DNA from: Aporhodopirellula aestuarii
GTDB lineage: Bacteria; Planctomycetota; Planctomycetia; Pirellulales; Pirellulaceae
NCBI RefSeq assembly: GCF_023701485.1
Contig: NZ_JAMQBK010000029.1
Location: forward strand, 62,001-126,000
Direction: 5' to 3'
Length of the DNA: 64,000 bases
The translations under genes and the position numbers were made by a program. Positions within the stretch are counted from its first letter, which is position 1; every line of letters begins with the position of its first letter. Of the stretch, positions 19,539-27,485 are shown in pieces. The notes beneath the pieces were generated by a model. It ran no database searches. It had not been told where the DNA came from and was given only the letters and a program-made list of their open reading frames with translations.

Positions 19539-19698
19539 CTTACCACCTGTTCCCGTGAAATCGCTTCCATGAGAACAATCGGCTCAGCAGGCTGACGGAA
19601 CGCTGCTCAATCGACTGACGCGATGCAATGGATAGAATCGGAACAATCGGAACGCGAGGCAGAATTCAGTGGACTAGTTTGAATTGAGACTGTTCGTT

Positions 19699-22600
19699 TC
19701 AGTCGAGACCGTCCACGGCGCCCGCGGTGATGCCTGTCAGAATCAACCGTTGACCTTCGCGCAAGAGGAATCTCGCTGCTTCTTCGCGGAACGTTTGGAC
19801 GGACTGAACACGCACGACGGGATCTTGAACCGTGCCGATGACGTGGACGACCAAAGTGCGATCACGAAGCAATTCAGAAATGTCCAGAATTGCCGAGGCT
19901 GGCAATAGTGAGCGGAGTGCGTACTGTTGTGCCAACTGCGCAAAGTTTGCGGCGATGTCGCGGTAGTCGCCGGTTGCGATCAACGCATTGAGATCCATCC
20001 GCCCACTGCGTATGAAAACTTTGCCGTCGGCCTGAACAAGCGCGGAATCCGAACCGACCCAGAATTCATCGAACGTGATCGCACCGCGGCCGATGAACCC
20101 CTTGGCTTCGCCGACATCGAATCGTTGGTTGACGAGTGACACCGGGCCGAGGAAGCGTGAAACACCGACCATTCCAGGAATCGCCGACCCTCGAGTTTGG
20201 CCGAGTGCGAACCGAAAACGTCCGTTTAAGTCATCGACGCTTTGGATGGATTTTCCGTTCAGCGTCAAATCTCCGGTGATCTCGCCCCGGGCAACAGAAG
20301 TGGATCGTCCGAGTTGCTGAGTCAGGCGAACGAAATCCACTCGTCGGGTATGCCACCGACTTTCCAAATCGACACCACCGCTGCCGCGGCGCGTGGATGC
20401 GAGCGAGAGTTCACCTTCGACCTCCCCGCCACCTTGGCTCGATCGGACCGAAGCGAAGCGAACCTTCCAGCTTTGCCGCAACACGTTTGCCTCCGCCGTC
20501 AAGCCGCTGTGTGCGTTGCCAAGCTGCATTCCGTAGATCACTAAATCGCGGCCATCGGCATTGCCGCGCACGCGAATGGAATCTTGATATCCCGCCACGG
20601 TCGCGGCAATGGACGCTCGCCCTTGGAAATCGCCCGCCGCGTCACCCAGAAACCACAGTCCGTGTTGAAGGTTGATGCGGCTTGCTGAAATGTGGAGGTC
20701 CGCGCGTGGACGCAACGTCGTGTGCTCGTCGAAGAGGTACACGCGTCCGTTGATGCGGGCACTCCCGTCGGCATAATCACCCGTTAGCGAAATGATTTGG
20801 AGGGCGTTGTTTCGCAGTCGGCTGTTTAGCCGCATGGACCGCGAAAGCAGACGTGACCGATAGGAAACACGCGAGAGTGCAAGTCGAATATCCGCCGAGG
20901 GAAGTGTTGCGTTCTTTCCGCCGATTGGGTTCCAGTCAACAATGTTCACTTCACCCGAAGCCGATCCGGTCAGATCGAGTCGTGTTCCGGTTGCGATTTC
21001 GTAAAGTCTATCCAGGGACACGTCATCGAACTTGAAGACGGTTGCGGCGAGTCGTAATGGTAAATCGGACCAGCGATCGTCGGCGAACATTTTGGCGGTC
21101 GTGGCGACTGTGATTTTGCCATCAAATAATCGACCGTTGGCGGTGAACGAGATGTCGCCGGTGTCAGCGGATGCCGATGCTCGCATGCTGCCAATGTTGG
21201 CTTCGCCGATCGTGACGTCCGATAGTGCCAGTTTCGCCTGTCCGCTGTGTTCGCTCGGTTGGTCAACGGCAGCGAGTGGTACCTGCCAGTCAACGTCGCC
21301 ATCGAGAGTCGCCGAGACATTCAGTCGTCGTCCTGCGACAAACGTCTGCAGCCTTGGTTTGATTGCGGTGATGCTCAGATTCGCCCGTGCGATACCCGAC
21401 TGAGAAAACGGAATGTTGGCGGAACCTGAAAGACTGCCGCTAAAGAGAGTTGCGTCCACCTGTTCGATGGTTAACGCTTCGTCGCTGAGCGAGTAGCGTG
21501 ATTTTAATTCACCGATCCGAACCGATTTCGGCAAGTTCGTCAGGTCGCGTATGGGAGAGATGTTGAATTCGCTCGCGGTCAACTCGACATGGTGTTCGAT
21601 CGTTCCCAAATCGACTCCGGCGACGTGAAGTTGCGGCGATGCAATTGCACCACGGATATTCCATTGTGATCGCTCGATTGTCTCAGCTAGTTTTCCGTTT
21701 CCGGTGATCTGAAAGTCGACCTTGCCGCGGACCAACGGGATGGCGTTAGCGTCGCTGCGTGGAACAAACCATTCGGCGACGGTTCCAACGGGGATGTCGT
21801 CGCCGAACAGTTCGACGGTGAATTCGCCTTGGGAGGAGAGTGGAAAGCTGGCATTGCCCAGTAAACGAATCGATTGGCCGGAGCGATCGTTCGCAATTGC
21901 GGTCAGTGAAAAATCATCGACAAGGAGTGTTTCGTCTTGGATGCGGACGCGCCGGAAATCAAAATCAGCGGCTGGAAGACTGGCCACGCGGAGTCCGCGT
22001 CCGCTCAGGTTGCCGTCCAATTGATAAGTTGCGATGTCACCTGCGGTGTTGAGCGGCACGCGAAATTTGACGTTTCCCGATAACGTTCCCTCACCGGGCA
22101 GTGTGTCTTGAGGCTGCCCCAAATACTTCGCTAGCAGATCAGCCAGCGGAGCAACCGCAAGATTGTTGATTGCGATTTCAGCGGTAACGTCCTCTCGCGG
22201 GACCAACTCAGCAGTCGCTCTGCCCTTGATGTAGCCAGGCGATTTCGTCGATTCATCTTGATCGATCACCAATGAGCTGAGGTTCTCAAGAGTCACCATT
22301 CCATCGCGATACGAGACGCTCGTGCTGAGGTCCTTCAAGAGCACACCATCGACGACGAGCGACGGGCTGGTCAAGGTTCCGTCAAACCGGTAGGCCGCTG
22401 CATCCCCCAACGACGTTACTGGGATTCCAACTTCGAACTGGACTGAGACCTTCCCCCGCAAGTTAACACCGATGTCAATGTCGATGGCGTCCAACCGGTC
22501 AGCCAGTTTCCCGACGTTGATATCTTCAAAGGACCAGTTTGTCGTCCAATACCGCGGTTGGGCATTGGCAGGTACCGCATTGGCAGGTACCGCATTCGGG

Positions 22601-22707
22601 TCGCGCGGTTGCTGAGCGGTCGAGACGGTAGGGAAACATGCCAGCAAACATGTCAGAAGCAAGTAACGCCCGATCGAAGCGGTCCCTTGCGAGTGGCATA
22701 TCGGCAT
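19699..22707 (-). CDS. Large AsmA-like secreted/envelope protein
   Basis: About 1,002 residues from ATG 22707, chosen because a signal peptide (RYLLLTCLLACFPTVSTAQQ) follows at once; a frame further upstream only adds a non-conserved leader. The body is a long series of beta-strand units with repeated GxVxFxV and ISLTGDYADGSARINGRVYL-type phrases, and a C-terminal part (IQSVDDLNGRFRFAL, IDFRSGRMDLNALIATGDYRDI-like, VVHVIGTVQDPVVRVQ) that resembles the AsmA/DUF3971 proteins that span the periplasm and affect envelope lipid transport. A 15-bp unit is repeated near the N-terminus (NAVPANAVPANA). Family assignment is by pattern only. An AGGA lies 12 bases before the ATG. Confidence 0.65.
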   Translation of the reverse strand: MPICHSQGTASIGRYLLLTCLLACFPTVSTAQQPRDPNAVPANAVPANAQPRYWTTNWSFEDINVGKLADRLDAIDIDIGVNLRGKVSVQFEVGIPVTSLGDAAAYRFDGTLTSPSLVVDGVLLKDLSTSVSYRDGMVTLENLSSLVIDQDESTKSPGYIKGRATAELVPREDVTAEIAINNLAVAPLADLLAKYLGQPQDTLPGEGTLSGNVKFRVPLNTAGDIATYQLDGNLSGRGLRVASLPAADFDFRRVRIQDETLLVDDFSLTAIANDRSGQSIRLLGNASFPLSSQGEFTVELFGDDIPVGTVAEWFVPRSDANAIPLVRGKVDFQITGNGKLAETIERSQWNIRGAIASPQLHVAGVDLGTIEHHVELTASEFNISPIRDLTNLPKSVRIGELKSRYSLSDEALTIEQVDATLFSGSLSGSANIPFSQSGIARANLSITAIKPRLQTFVAGRRLNVSATLDGDVDWQVPLAAVDQPSEHSGQAKLALSDVTIGEANIGSMRASASADTGDISFTANGRLFDGKITVATTAKMFADDRWSDLPLRLAATVFKFDDVSLDRLYEIATGTRLDLTGSASGEVNIVDWNPIGGKNATLPSADIRLALSRVSYRSRLLSRSMRLNSRLRNNALQIISLTGDYADGSARINGRVYLFDEHTTLRPRADLHISASRINLQHGLWFLGDAAGDFQGRASIAATVAGYQDSIRVRGNADGRDLVIYGMQLGNAHSGLTAEANVLRQSWKVRFASVRSSQGGGEVEGELSLASTRRGSGGVDLESRWHTRRVDFVRLTQQLGRSTSVARGEITGDLTLNGKSIQSVDDLNGRFRFALGQTRGSAIPGMVGVSRFLGPVSLVNQRFDVGEAKGFIGRGAITFDEFWVGSDSALVQADGKVFIRSGRMDLNALIATGDYRDIAANFAQLAQQYALRSLLPASAILDISELLRDRTLVVHVIGTVQDPVVRVQSVQTFREEAARFLLREGQRLILTGITAGAVDGLD

Positions 22708-22738
22708 GAGAATGATTCCTAAACCTCGTGGTGGGTGT

Positions 22739-22779
22739 TCGCAGTTTGCGACTGACTCAGGTGAATCAACAAACTGCGA
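22739..22779 (-). promoter_or_regulatory. Inverted repeat in the leader of the AsmA-like gene
   Basis: TCGCAGTTTG (22739-22748) and CAAACTGCGA (22770-22779) are exact reverse complements separated by 21 bases. The dyad ends 32 bases before the start codon. It could be an RNA hairpin or an operator; nothing in the sequence decides between them. Confidence 0.4.
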
Positions 22780-23063
22780 GGTGAGTCTTCGCGGGGGGGC
22801 CGGCTCGTGAAACTGAGCCAGTCGTTGCAAGACCTAGCGAGCACCGCGATTAGCGTACCGAATCCGCAATGATCGCTGCCAACCCGATTCGTGGGTTCCC
22901 AGGTGGTCTGGAATCTGCAAGTGCTGGATTCTTGCAGTCGCGGGTGGGTGCTGTACCTTCGTGAGCCGTGGACGTGGGGCTCCGTCGGTCTCGATGCACT
23001 CTCTGGAATAGGGAAAAGCAGTTGGCTTCAACCGAGGGACGTTGATTGTTTTAGTGCCTTTTT

Positions 23064-23123
23064 TAGCGGAACGGCGCAAGCCGTCCGGTCCCGAGTCACC
23101 GGACGGCTCGCGCCGTTCCGCTA
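23064..23123. repeat. REP-like palindromic element, 26-bp arms
   Basis: TAGCGGAACGGCGC...CCGTCCGGT at 23064-23089 is mirrored by its reverse complement at 23098-23123 with one mismatch and an 8-base loop (CCCGAGTC). The GCGGAACGGCGC/GCCGTCCGGT composition looks like dispersed intergenic elements in Rhodopirellula-type genomes, from memory. It lies between the 3' end of the GT87 gene and the 5' end of the AsmA-like gene, both minus strand. Confidence 0.75.
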
Positions 23124-23257
23124 CGTTTGAAATCCTTCAGTTATACAATCGACGTCGCAAGGTTGACCGGCGGCAATGAGGATCCGTCTCCTGTTCCAAC
23201 CCCGACCGATTGTGAAACATCTCGTTTTGACGAGATGAGACGCCGTCGGTTTCTAGG

Positions 23258-24655
23258 CTATGAAACTTGCGTGTTGGAGATTTTTTCGGTGGCGGGTTTG
23301 GTGGGCCAAGCGAGGACACAGATGACAAGCAATGCGACCGCGAGGCTGATTCCGCTGAGGCTGGTGAAGACCCGGGTCATCGTTTCAGACAGCTCAAAGC
23401 GATTGAGAAAGGTTCGCGTGGAGAGATAGTTCATCGCCGGCAACATCATCAGCGCGATCATCATCCATCGCACGCGGGGGCGGAGTTCTTGCCAAGCGGT
23501 TAATCGCATTCCGACTGCGCCCGCGATCGGCGCGGTCATCAGGAGCGAGTCATAGGACTGGTGATAGAGACTCACCAACAGGCCGAGCATCAATAACGTG
23601 CCGGTCCATCCGGCGAGGCCGTCATCGATTCCGATCTGCATCCGGCGATAGAGGACGAGCATGGGCAGCGCCAGCAGACCGAACATGACCATCAAGTGGG
23701 GCAGGTCACCGGGGTCATTGCCGGACCATTTGGCGATGATCGCGAACAGGTCTAATCGCGTCCACGAGTACAGGGGCGACTCGTCTTCCATCGAGCGATG
23801 AACTTCTTGGGTGTCGACGATTTGGTTAACGAGGATTGATACGCCTTCGTTGAGATTGCCACCGCCTTCGTTGTATGCGATCCAACCGAGAGGTACTGTG
23901 GCGGCGACGATACTCAGCACTGCACCGACGACCAACGCACGCACGTTACCGCGGGCGAGCATGAGAAAACCGAGCGGAAGAATGTAGGTTGGCTTCGCCG
24001 AAACGATCATCAGCATCCATCCTGAGGTGACCGGCCGGCGTTCCGCCCAGACCACGGCGAGGAAGGTTGCGAGTACCAACTGAAAGGTGAAGTAGCCGTT
24101 GAACAGAGTAATATGACCGCCGCGGGTGAAAATCATGACGGCGGCGATGGCGAGTACCACGTCCAAACGTCGACGATAGCCCGCAGCGTGCGCGGAGACA
24201 GCGGCGATCGCAAACAGCATCGCAACCTGCAAGAGCGTGTTGAGCATTTCGGCGAAATGCAGCGGCAGTATTGCGAGGGGCGCGTGCATCAACAGGATCA
24301 CAGGCGAAAAGAACGGGATCTGCCTGGCGACCGGATACTTTGCCGCATACGCATCGCTGTACGGGCTCTCGCCGGCGAACACGGCGCGAGCCGGGAAGTA
24401 GATGCCGTTGTGAAAGTCACAGAGACCCTGCTTTTCCGGCGTGAAAGGACCGGGGACCTGGTAGTTTTTGACCGTCCGATATCCCGTCGCGCCTATTCCG
24501 ATCACGAGCATCAATGCCGATACGATCGCGAGCATTCGATTGCCCACACGCCATCGTCCGTCGTTGACAGAATCACGCCCGGCATCGCAACCCAAAGACG
24601 CCGATGACGGGGCGTCTGCCTTGGTCATTTCGGTAGCGATATCGGCAGTGGGCAT
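23258..24655 (-). CDS. GT87-family (DUF2029) membrane glycosyltransferase
   Basis: A 465-residue polytopic membrane protein with about ten hydrophobic segments. The first loop after the initial membrane segment contains CDFHNGIYFPARAVFAGESPYSDAYAAKYP, where an acidic residue precedes the second membrane segment as in the GT-C folds of polyprenol-phosphate-mannose-dependent transferases. Later blocks are FNGYFTFQLVLATFLAVVWAERR and AKPTYILPLGFLML, the typical DUF2029 KPT motif. It probably transfers a sugar from a lipid carrier on the outer face of the membrane. An acidic, cytoplasmic N-terminus of about 35 residues precedes the first segment. Acceptor unknown. Confidence 0.8.
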   Translation of the reverse strand: MPTADIATEMTKADAPSSASLGCDAGRDSVNDGRWRVGNRMLAIVSALMLVIGIGATGYRTVKNYQVPGPFTPEKQGLCDFHNGIYFPARAVFAGESPYSDAYAAKYPVARQIPFFSPVILLMHAPLAILPLHFAEMLNTLLQVAMLFAIAAVSAHAAGYRRRLDVVLAIAAVMIFTRGGHITLFNGYFTFQLVLATFLAVVWAERRPVTSGWMLMIVSAKPTYILPLGFLMLARGNVRALVVGAVLSIVAATVPLGWIAYNEGGGNLNEGVSILVNQIVDTQEVHRSMEDESPLYSWTRLDLFAIIAKWSGNDPGDLPHLMVMFGLLALPMLVLYRRMQIGIDDGLAGWTGTLLMLGLLVSLYHQSYDSLLMTAPIAGAVGMRLTAWQELRPRVRWMMIALMMLPAMNYLSTRTFLNRFELSETMTRVFTSLSGISLAVALLVICVLAWPTKPATEKISNTQVS

Positions 24656-24720
24656 GAGGCGACGGAAGAAACGAGCGAGACGGCGCGCGGGCGTGTTGCC
24701 AAGGGACCGCGCCGCGCGGA

Positions 24721-24753
24721 ATACTTCGTGGGACCGGGAGTCTCACGAAGTAT
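24721..24753 (-). other. Strong hairpin between gpmI and the GT87 gene
   Basis: ATACTTCGTG (24721-24730) and CACGAAGTAT (24744-24753) pair perfectly. The stem continues inward through one G-T and GAC/GTC to a 5-base loop, about 14 pairs in total. It lies 66 bp before the GT87 start and about 100 bp after the gpmI stop. No T-run follows on the minus strand, so it does not look like an intrinsic terminator. It may be an RNA-processing or stability element, or a dispersed repeat. Confidence 0.55.
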
Positions 24754-24857
24754 AGCTCAGCAGTGGGGGATCGGCCCGGATCTTGCCCGCGAAATTTCGC
24801 CCGTTTACCGCCCGCGGTTTCGCACCAGCGGGTTATTTTGACGATTCGCCGCAGTCG

Positions 24858-26468
24858 CTACGAGATTTCGAGCAGTGATTCTCCCGTCATTTCGGATGGT
24901 TTTTCGATCCCAAACAGTGCCAGCACGGTTGGCGCGATGTCGGCGAGTCGGCCGCCGGTGCGGAGTGTTTTGCCTTTCGCTTCTGGGTCGACCACAATCA
25001 GCGGCACGGTGTAGGTCGTGTGCGCCGTGTGGGGACCGCCGGTTTCGGGATCAATCATTTGCTCGCAGTTACCGTGGTCGGCTGTCACCACCAAACTGCC
25101 TCGGGCCGCCAGCGTGGCGTCGACGATTCGGCCCACGCAGTTGTCGACTTTCTCGACGGCTTTGATTGCCGCCGCGAGGACACCGGTGTGTCCGACCATG
25201 TCACCGTTGGCGAAGTTGACGATATAGAGATCCTCTTCACCCTTCTTGAGTTGTTCGAGAACTTGTTCGGTGATCCCTTCGGCCGACATTTCGGGTTTTT
25301 GGTCGTAGGTCGAAACATCCCGCGGCGAGGGTGCCATGCCCCAGTCTTCGCCGCCGAAAGGCGCGTCTCGGTAGTCGTTGAAGAAGAATGTGACGTGCGG
25401 GTATTTTTCGGTTTCGGCGCAGCGGAATTGTTTCAGTCCCGCTGATGCGATCACTTCGCCGAGGATGTGTGGCATCTTAGGTGGTTTTTCGAAGATGACT
25501 TCGACGGGCAAGCCGGTTTCGTAACCGGTCATGGTGGCGAAGTACAGATCGGCGATCTTGCCACCACGATCAAATCCGCCGCCGGGGATGTCTTTCCAAG
25601 CGTCTTCATCGAACGTGAACGCTTTGGTGATTTCACGCGTTCGGTCACCGCGATAGTTCATGAAAATCACGGCATCGCCGGGAGCGATCACGACCGGCGA
25701 TTTTCCTTCGGCAGCGATCGACGTCGCGACGATGAACTCGTCTCCGGTGCGGTTGGAGTCGGTCGGATTGTCGTAGTAATCCTGGATCGCTTCGGACGCC
25801 GTCGGCGCGGTTCGCTCGGCGCCTTTGGTGAGCATGTCGTAGGCCGCTTGGACGCGTTCCCAACGCAGGTCACGGTCCATCGCGTAGAAGCGACCGATTA
25901 CCGAAGCGACCACGCCCACGCCGGCTTCCTGACATTTATCTTCGAGGCTTTTTACGAACCCGAGTCCGCCATGAGGCGAGGTATCGCGTCCGTCGGTGAT
26001 CGCATGGATTGCCAATCGGTCGCCGGTCAGGCCGTTGCGTTTGGCCAGATCGATGATCGCCATCCCATGTTGCAGATCGCTGTGCACACGGCCATCGGAC
26101 ATTAAACCGAGTAAGTGGAGTCGTCCGCCTGACTTTTCGATGTGTTTGATCGCGCCCGTGACAACCGGGTTGGTGAAAAACGAATCGTCGCGGATCGCGC
26201 GGGTGATCCGCATGACTTCTTGGTCGACGATGCGTCCGGCGCCGATGTTCTGGTGTCCGACTTCACTGTTGCCCATCACGCCGTCGGGTAATCCCACGTC
26301 CTCGCCTGACGTCGCGATCAAGACCGACGGGTATTCGGCAGTGAGTTTTTCATCGACGGGTGTGTTGGCGAGATGGACGGCATTGCTGTCATTCCATTTC
26401 GGGTCGGGGTTTTTGCCCCAGCCATCACGGATGATCAGAACGACAGGGCGGCGGCGTAGTTGAGTCAC
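24858..26468 (-). CDS. gpmI: 2,3-bisphosphoglycerate-independent phosphoglycerate mutase
   Basis: A 536-residue glycolytic enzyme that interconverts 3- and 2-phosphoglycerate in the cytoplasm using two Mn ions. Visible motifs are the metal site LIIRDGWGKN (Asp15), the phosphorylated serine in VMGNSEVGHQNIGAGR (Ser68), ITDGRDTSPHGG, FMNYRGDRTREITKAF, and the C-terminal metal ligands in VTADHGNCEQM and PHTAHTTYTVPLIV. All the expected catalytic residues are present and the length is normal. No close functional partner is adjacent; the Fur-family gene lies 253 bp upstream. Confidence 0.96.
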   Translation of the reverse strand: MTQLRRRPVVLIIRDGWGKNPDPKWNDSNAVHLANTPVDEKLTAEYPSVLIATSGEDVGLPDGVMGNSEVGHQNIGAGRIVDQEVMRITRAIRDDSFFTNPVVTGAIKHIEKSGGRLHLLGLMSDGRVHSDLQHGMAIIDLAKRNGLTGDRLAIHAITDGRDTSPHGGLGFVKSLEDKCQEAGVGVVASVIGRFYAMDRDLRWERVQAAYDMLTKGAERTAPTASEAIQDYYDNPTDSNRTGDEFIVATSIAAEGKSPVVIAPGDAVIFMNYRGDRTREITKAFTFDEDAWKDIPGGGFDRGGKIADLYFATMTGYETGLPVEVIFEKPPKMPHILGEVIASAGLKQFRCAETEKYPHVTFFFNDYRDAPFGGEDWGMAPSPRDVSTYDQKPEMSAEGITEQVLEQLKKGEEDLYIVNFANGDMVGHTGVLAAAIKAVEKVDNCVGRIVDATLAARGSLVVTADHGNCEQMIDPETGGPHTAHTTYTVPLIVVDPEAKGKTLRTGGRLADIAPTVLALFGIEKPSEMTGESLLEIS

Positions 26469-26624
26469 GTCAGTACTCGAGTCAGCGGAAGAGGATCAAA
26501 AATGCGTAAATGCGAGGTAGCGATGGGCACCAGTGCTTCACTGCCAACACCATATCGACCGTCCGGCGACCCGAAAATCCCTGGGCGATTTGTCGCCATG
26601 ACGCGAACCCGTGTGTGGGCCTGT

Positions 26625-26639
26625 ACGGCTGTCAGCCGT
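26625..26639. repeat. Short perfect inverted repeat (ACGGCTG-T-CAGCCGT)
   Basis: Two 7-bp arms separated by one base, in the gap between gpmI and the Fur-family gene. It may be a dispersed palindrome or part of a terminator for the Fur-family transcript, but no T-run follows on the minus strand. Confidence 0.4.
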
Positions 26640-26721
26640 GCCGGTGGGGTGGTCGGCGACGCGGGGCGGAGAGAATCGGCGGCGACCGTGTGTCGGCGCG
26701 GAATTACCGAACCGACCGGTT

Positions 26722-27222
26722 TTAGACGAGGTCCTGTTTGCGTTTTTTCCGCCGACTGCCCGCGCAATCGCGGCACACGCCTTGGACGATCAGCCGATGT
26801 CCGGTGACCCGAAAGCCGTGTTCGGAAGCGACCGCGTCGCGGATTTCGACTAACGATTCGCTGCGGAATTCGATCAATTTCCGGCAGCGGGTGCAGTACA
26901 GGTGATCATGTTGCGGGTAGCCGTAGTCGAGTTCGTACACGGTCCGGCCGTCGAGCTGAAAGCTGTTCAGCAGCCCGGCGTCAACGAATTCCCGCAGCGA
27001 CCGATAGACGGTTGCTGAGCTGACGTAGTCCGGTTCCCCTTTGCGTGGCAATTTTTCGATCAGTTCGTCGGCGTCGAAGTGTTCGTGTTGGGAGAAGATC
27101 GTCTCGACCAAGAACTTCCGGGGCTTCGTTTGCCGCTGTCCGCGACTCTGCAGATACTCTTCGAATCGTTCCTGAGGCGACAGAGCGACTTCCAGGCGTT
27201 CGAGGGATTCGGCGCTTGACAT
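26722..27222 (-). CDS. Fur-family transcriptional regulator
   Basis: A 166-residue protein from ATG 27222. The winged-helix DNA-binding domain spans about 12-95 (RGQRQTKPRKFLVETIF, then SSATVYRSLREFVDAGLL). The C-terminal dimerisation and metal domain has YGYPQHDHLYCTRCRKLIEF and a final CRDC pair, so the structural zinc site (CTRC and CRDC) is complete. Whether it senses iron, zinc, peroxide or manganese cannot be read from this. Upstream at 27289-27306 there is an imperfect dyad CAATT-N8-AATTG and a possible promoter, but neither is a standard Fur box. A longer frame to 27300 adds a non-conserved leader. Confidence 0.88.
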   Translation of the reverse strand: MSSAESLERLEVALSPQERFEEYLQSRGQRQTKPRKFLVETIFSQHEHFDADELIEKLPRKGEPDYVSSATVYRSLREFVDAGLLNSFQLDGRTVYELDYGYPQHDHLYCTRCRKLIEFRSESLVEIRDAVASEHGFRVTGHRLIVQGVCRDCAGSRRKKRKQDLV

Positions 27223-27407
27223 GAAATAAATGACAGTTGGCGGATGGCTGACTGATCCGAGAATTCGGCTTTCGGCCTTCCAGCATAGCAATTTAGGCAA
27301 GAATTGTCCCTAGCAAACTGGCCGATCGGCCTGAGGCAACAATTCGCAGCCGTCTCCAAAACGCGACACAATTCTCGCCATCAACGGCTGGCTTTCCATG
27401 GGAAAAC

Positions 27408-27442
27408 GAAAAAACGCGGTGTTTCGTTAAAAACACCGCGTT
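27408..27442 (-). terminator. Intrinsic terminator of the BON-domain gene
   Basis: AACGCGGTGTTT (27413-27424) and AAACACCGCGTT (27431-27442) form a perfect 12-bp stem with a 6-base loop. On the minus strand the stem is followed by a run of six T. It lies 44 bp downstream of the BON-gene stop, in the right orientation. Confidence 0.85.
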
Positions 27443-27485
27443 CGATGAACGTGCCCGCCAGAGGGGCTAGCTGCGACTCACAGGA

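Larger units (their letters stand above)
22708..23257. other. Intergenic region with two hairpin elements
   Basis: About 550 bases between the AsmA-like gene start and the stop of the GT87 gene. No gene is recognised. It holds a 10-bp inverted repeat at 22739-22779 just before the AsmA-like start and a 26-bp-arm inverted repeat at 23064-23123. Confidence 0.6.
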
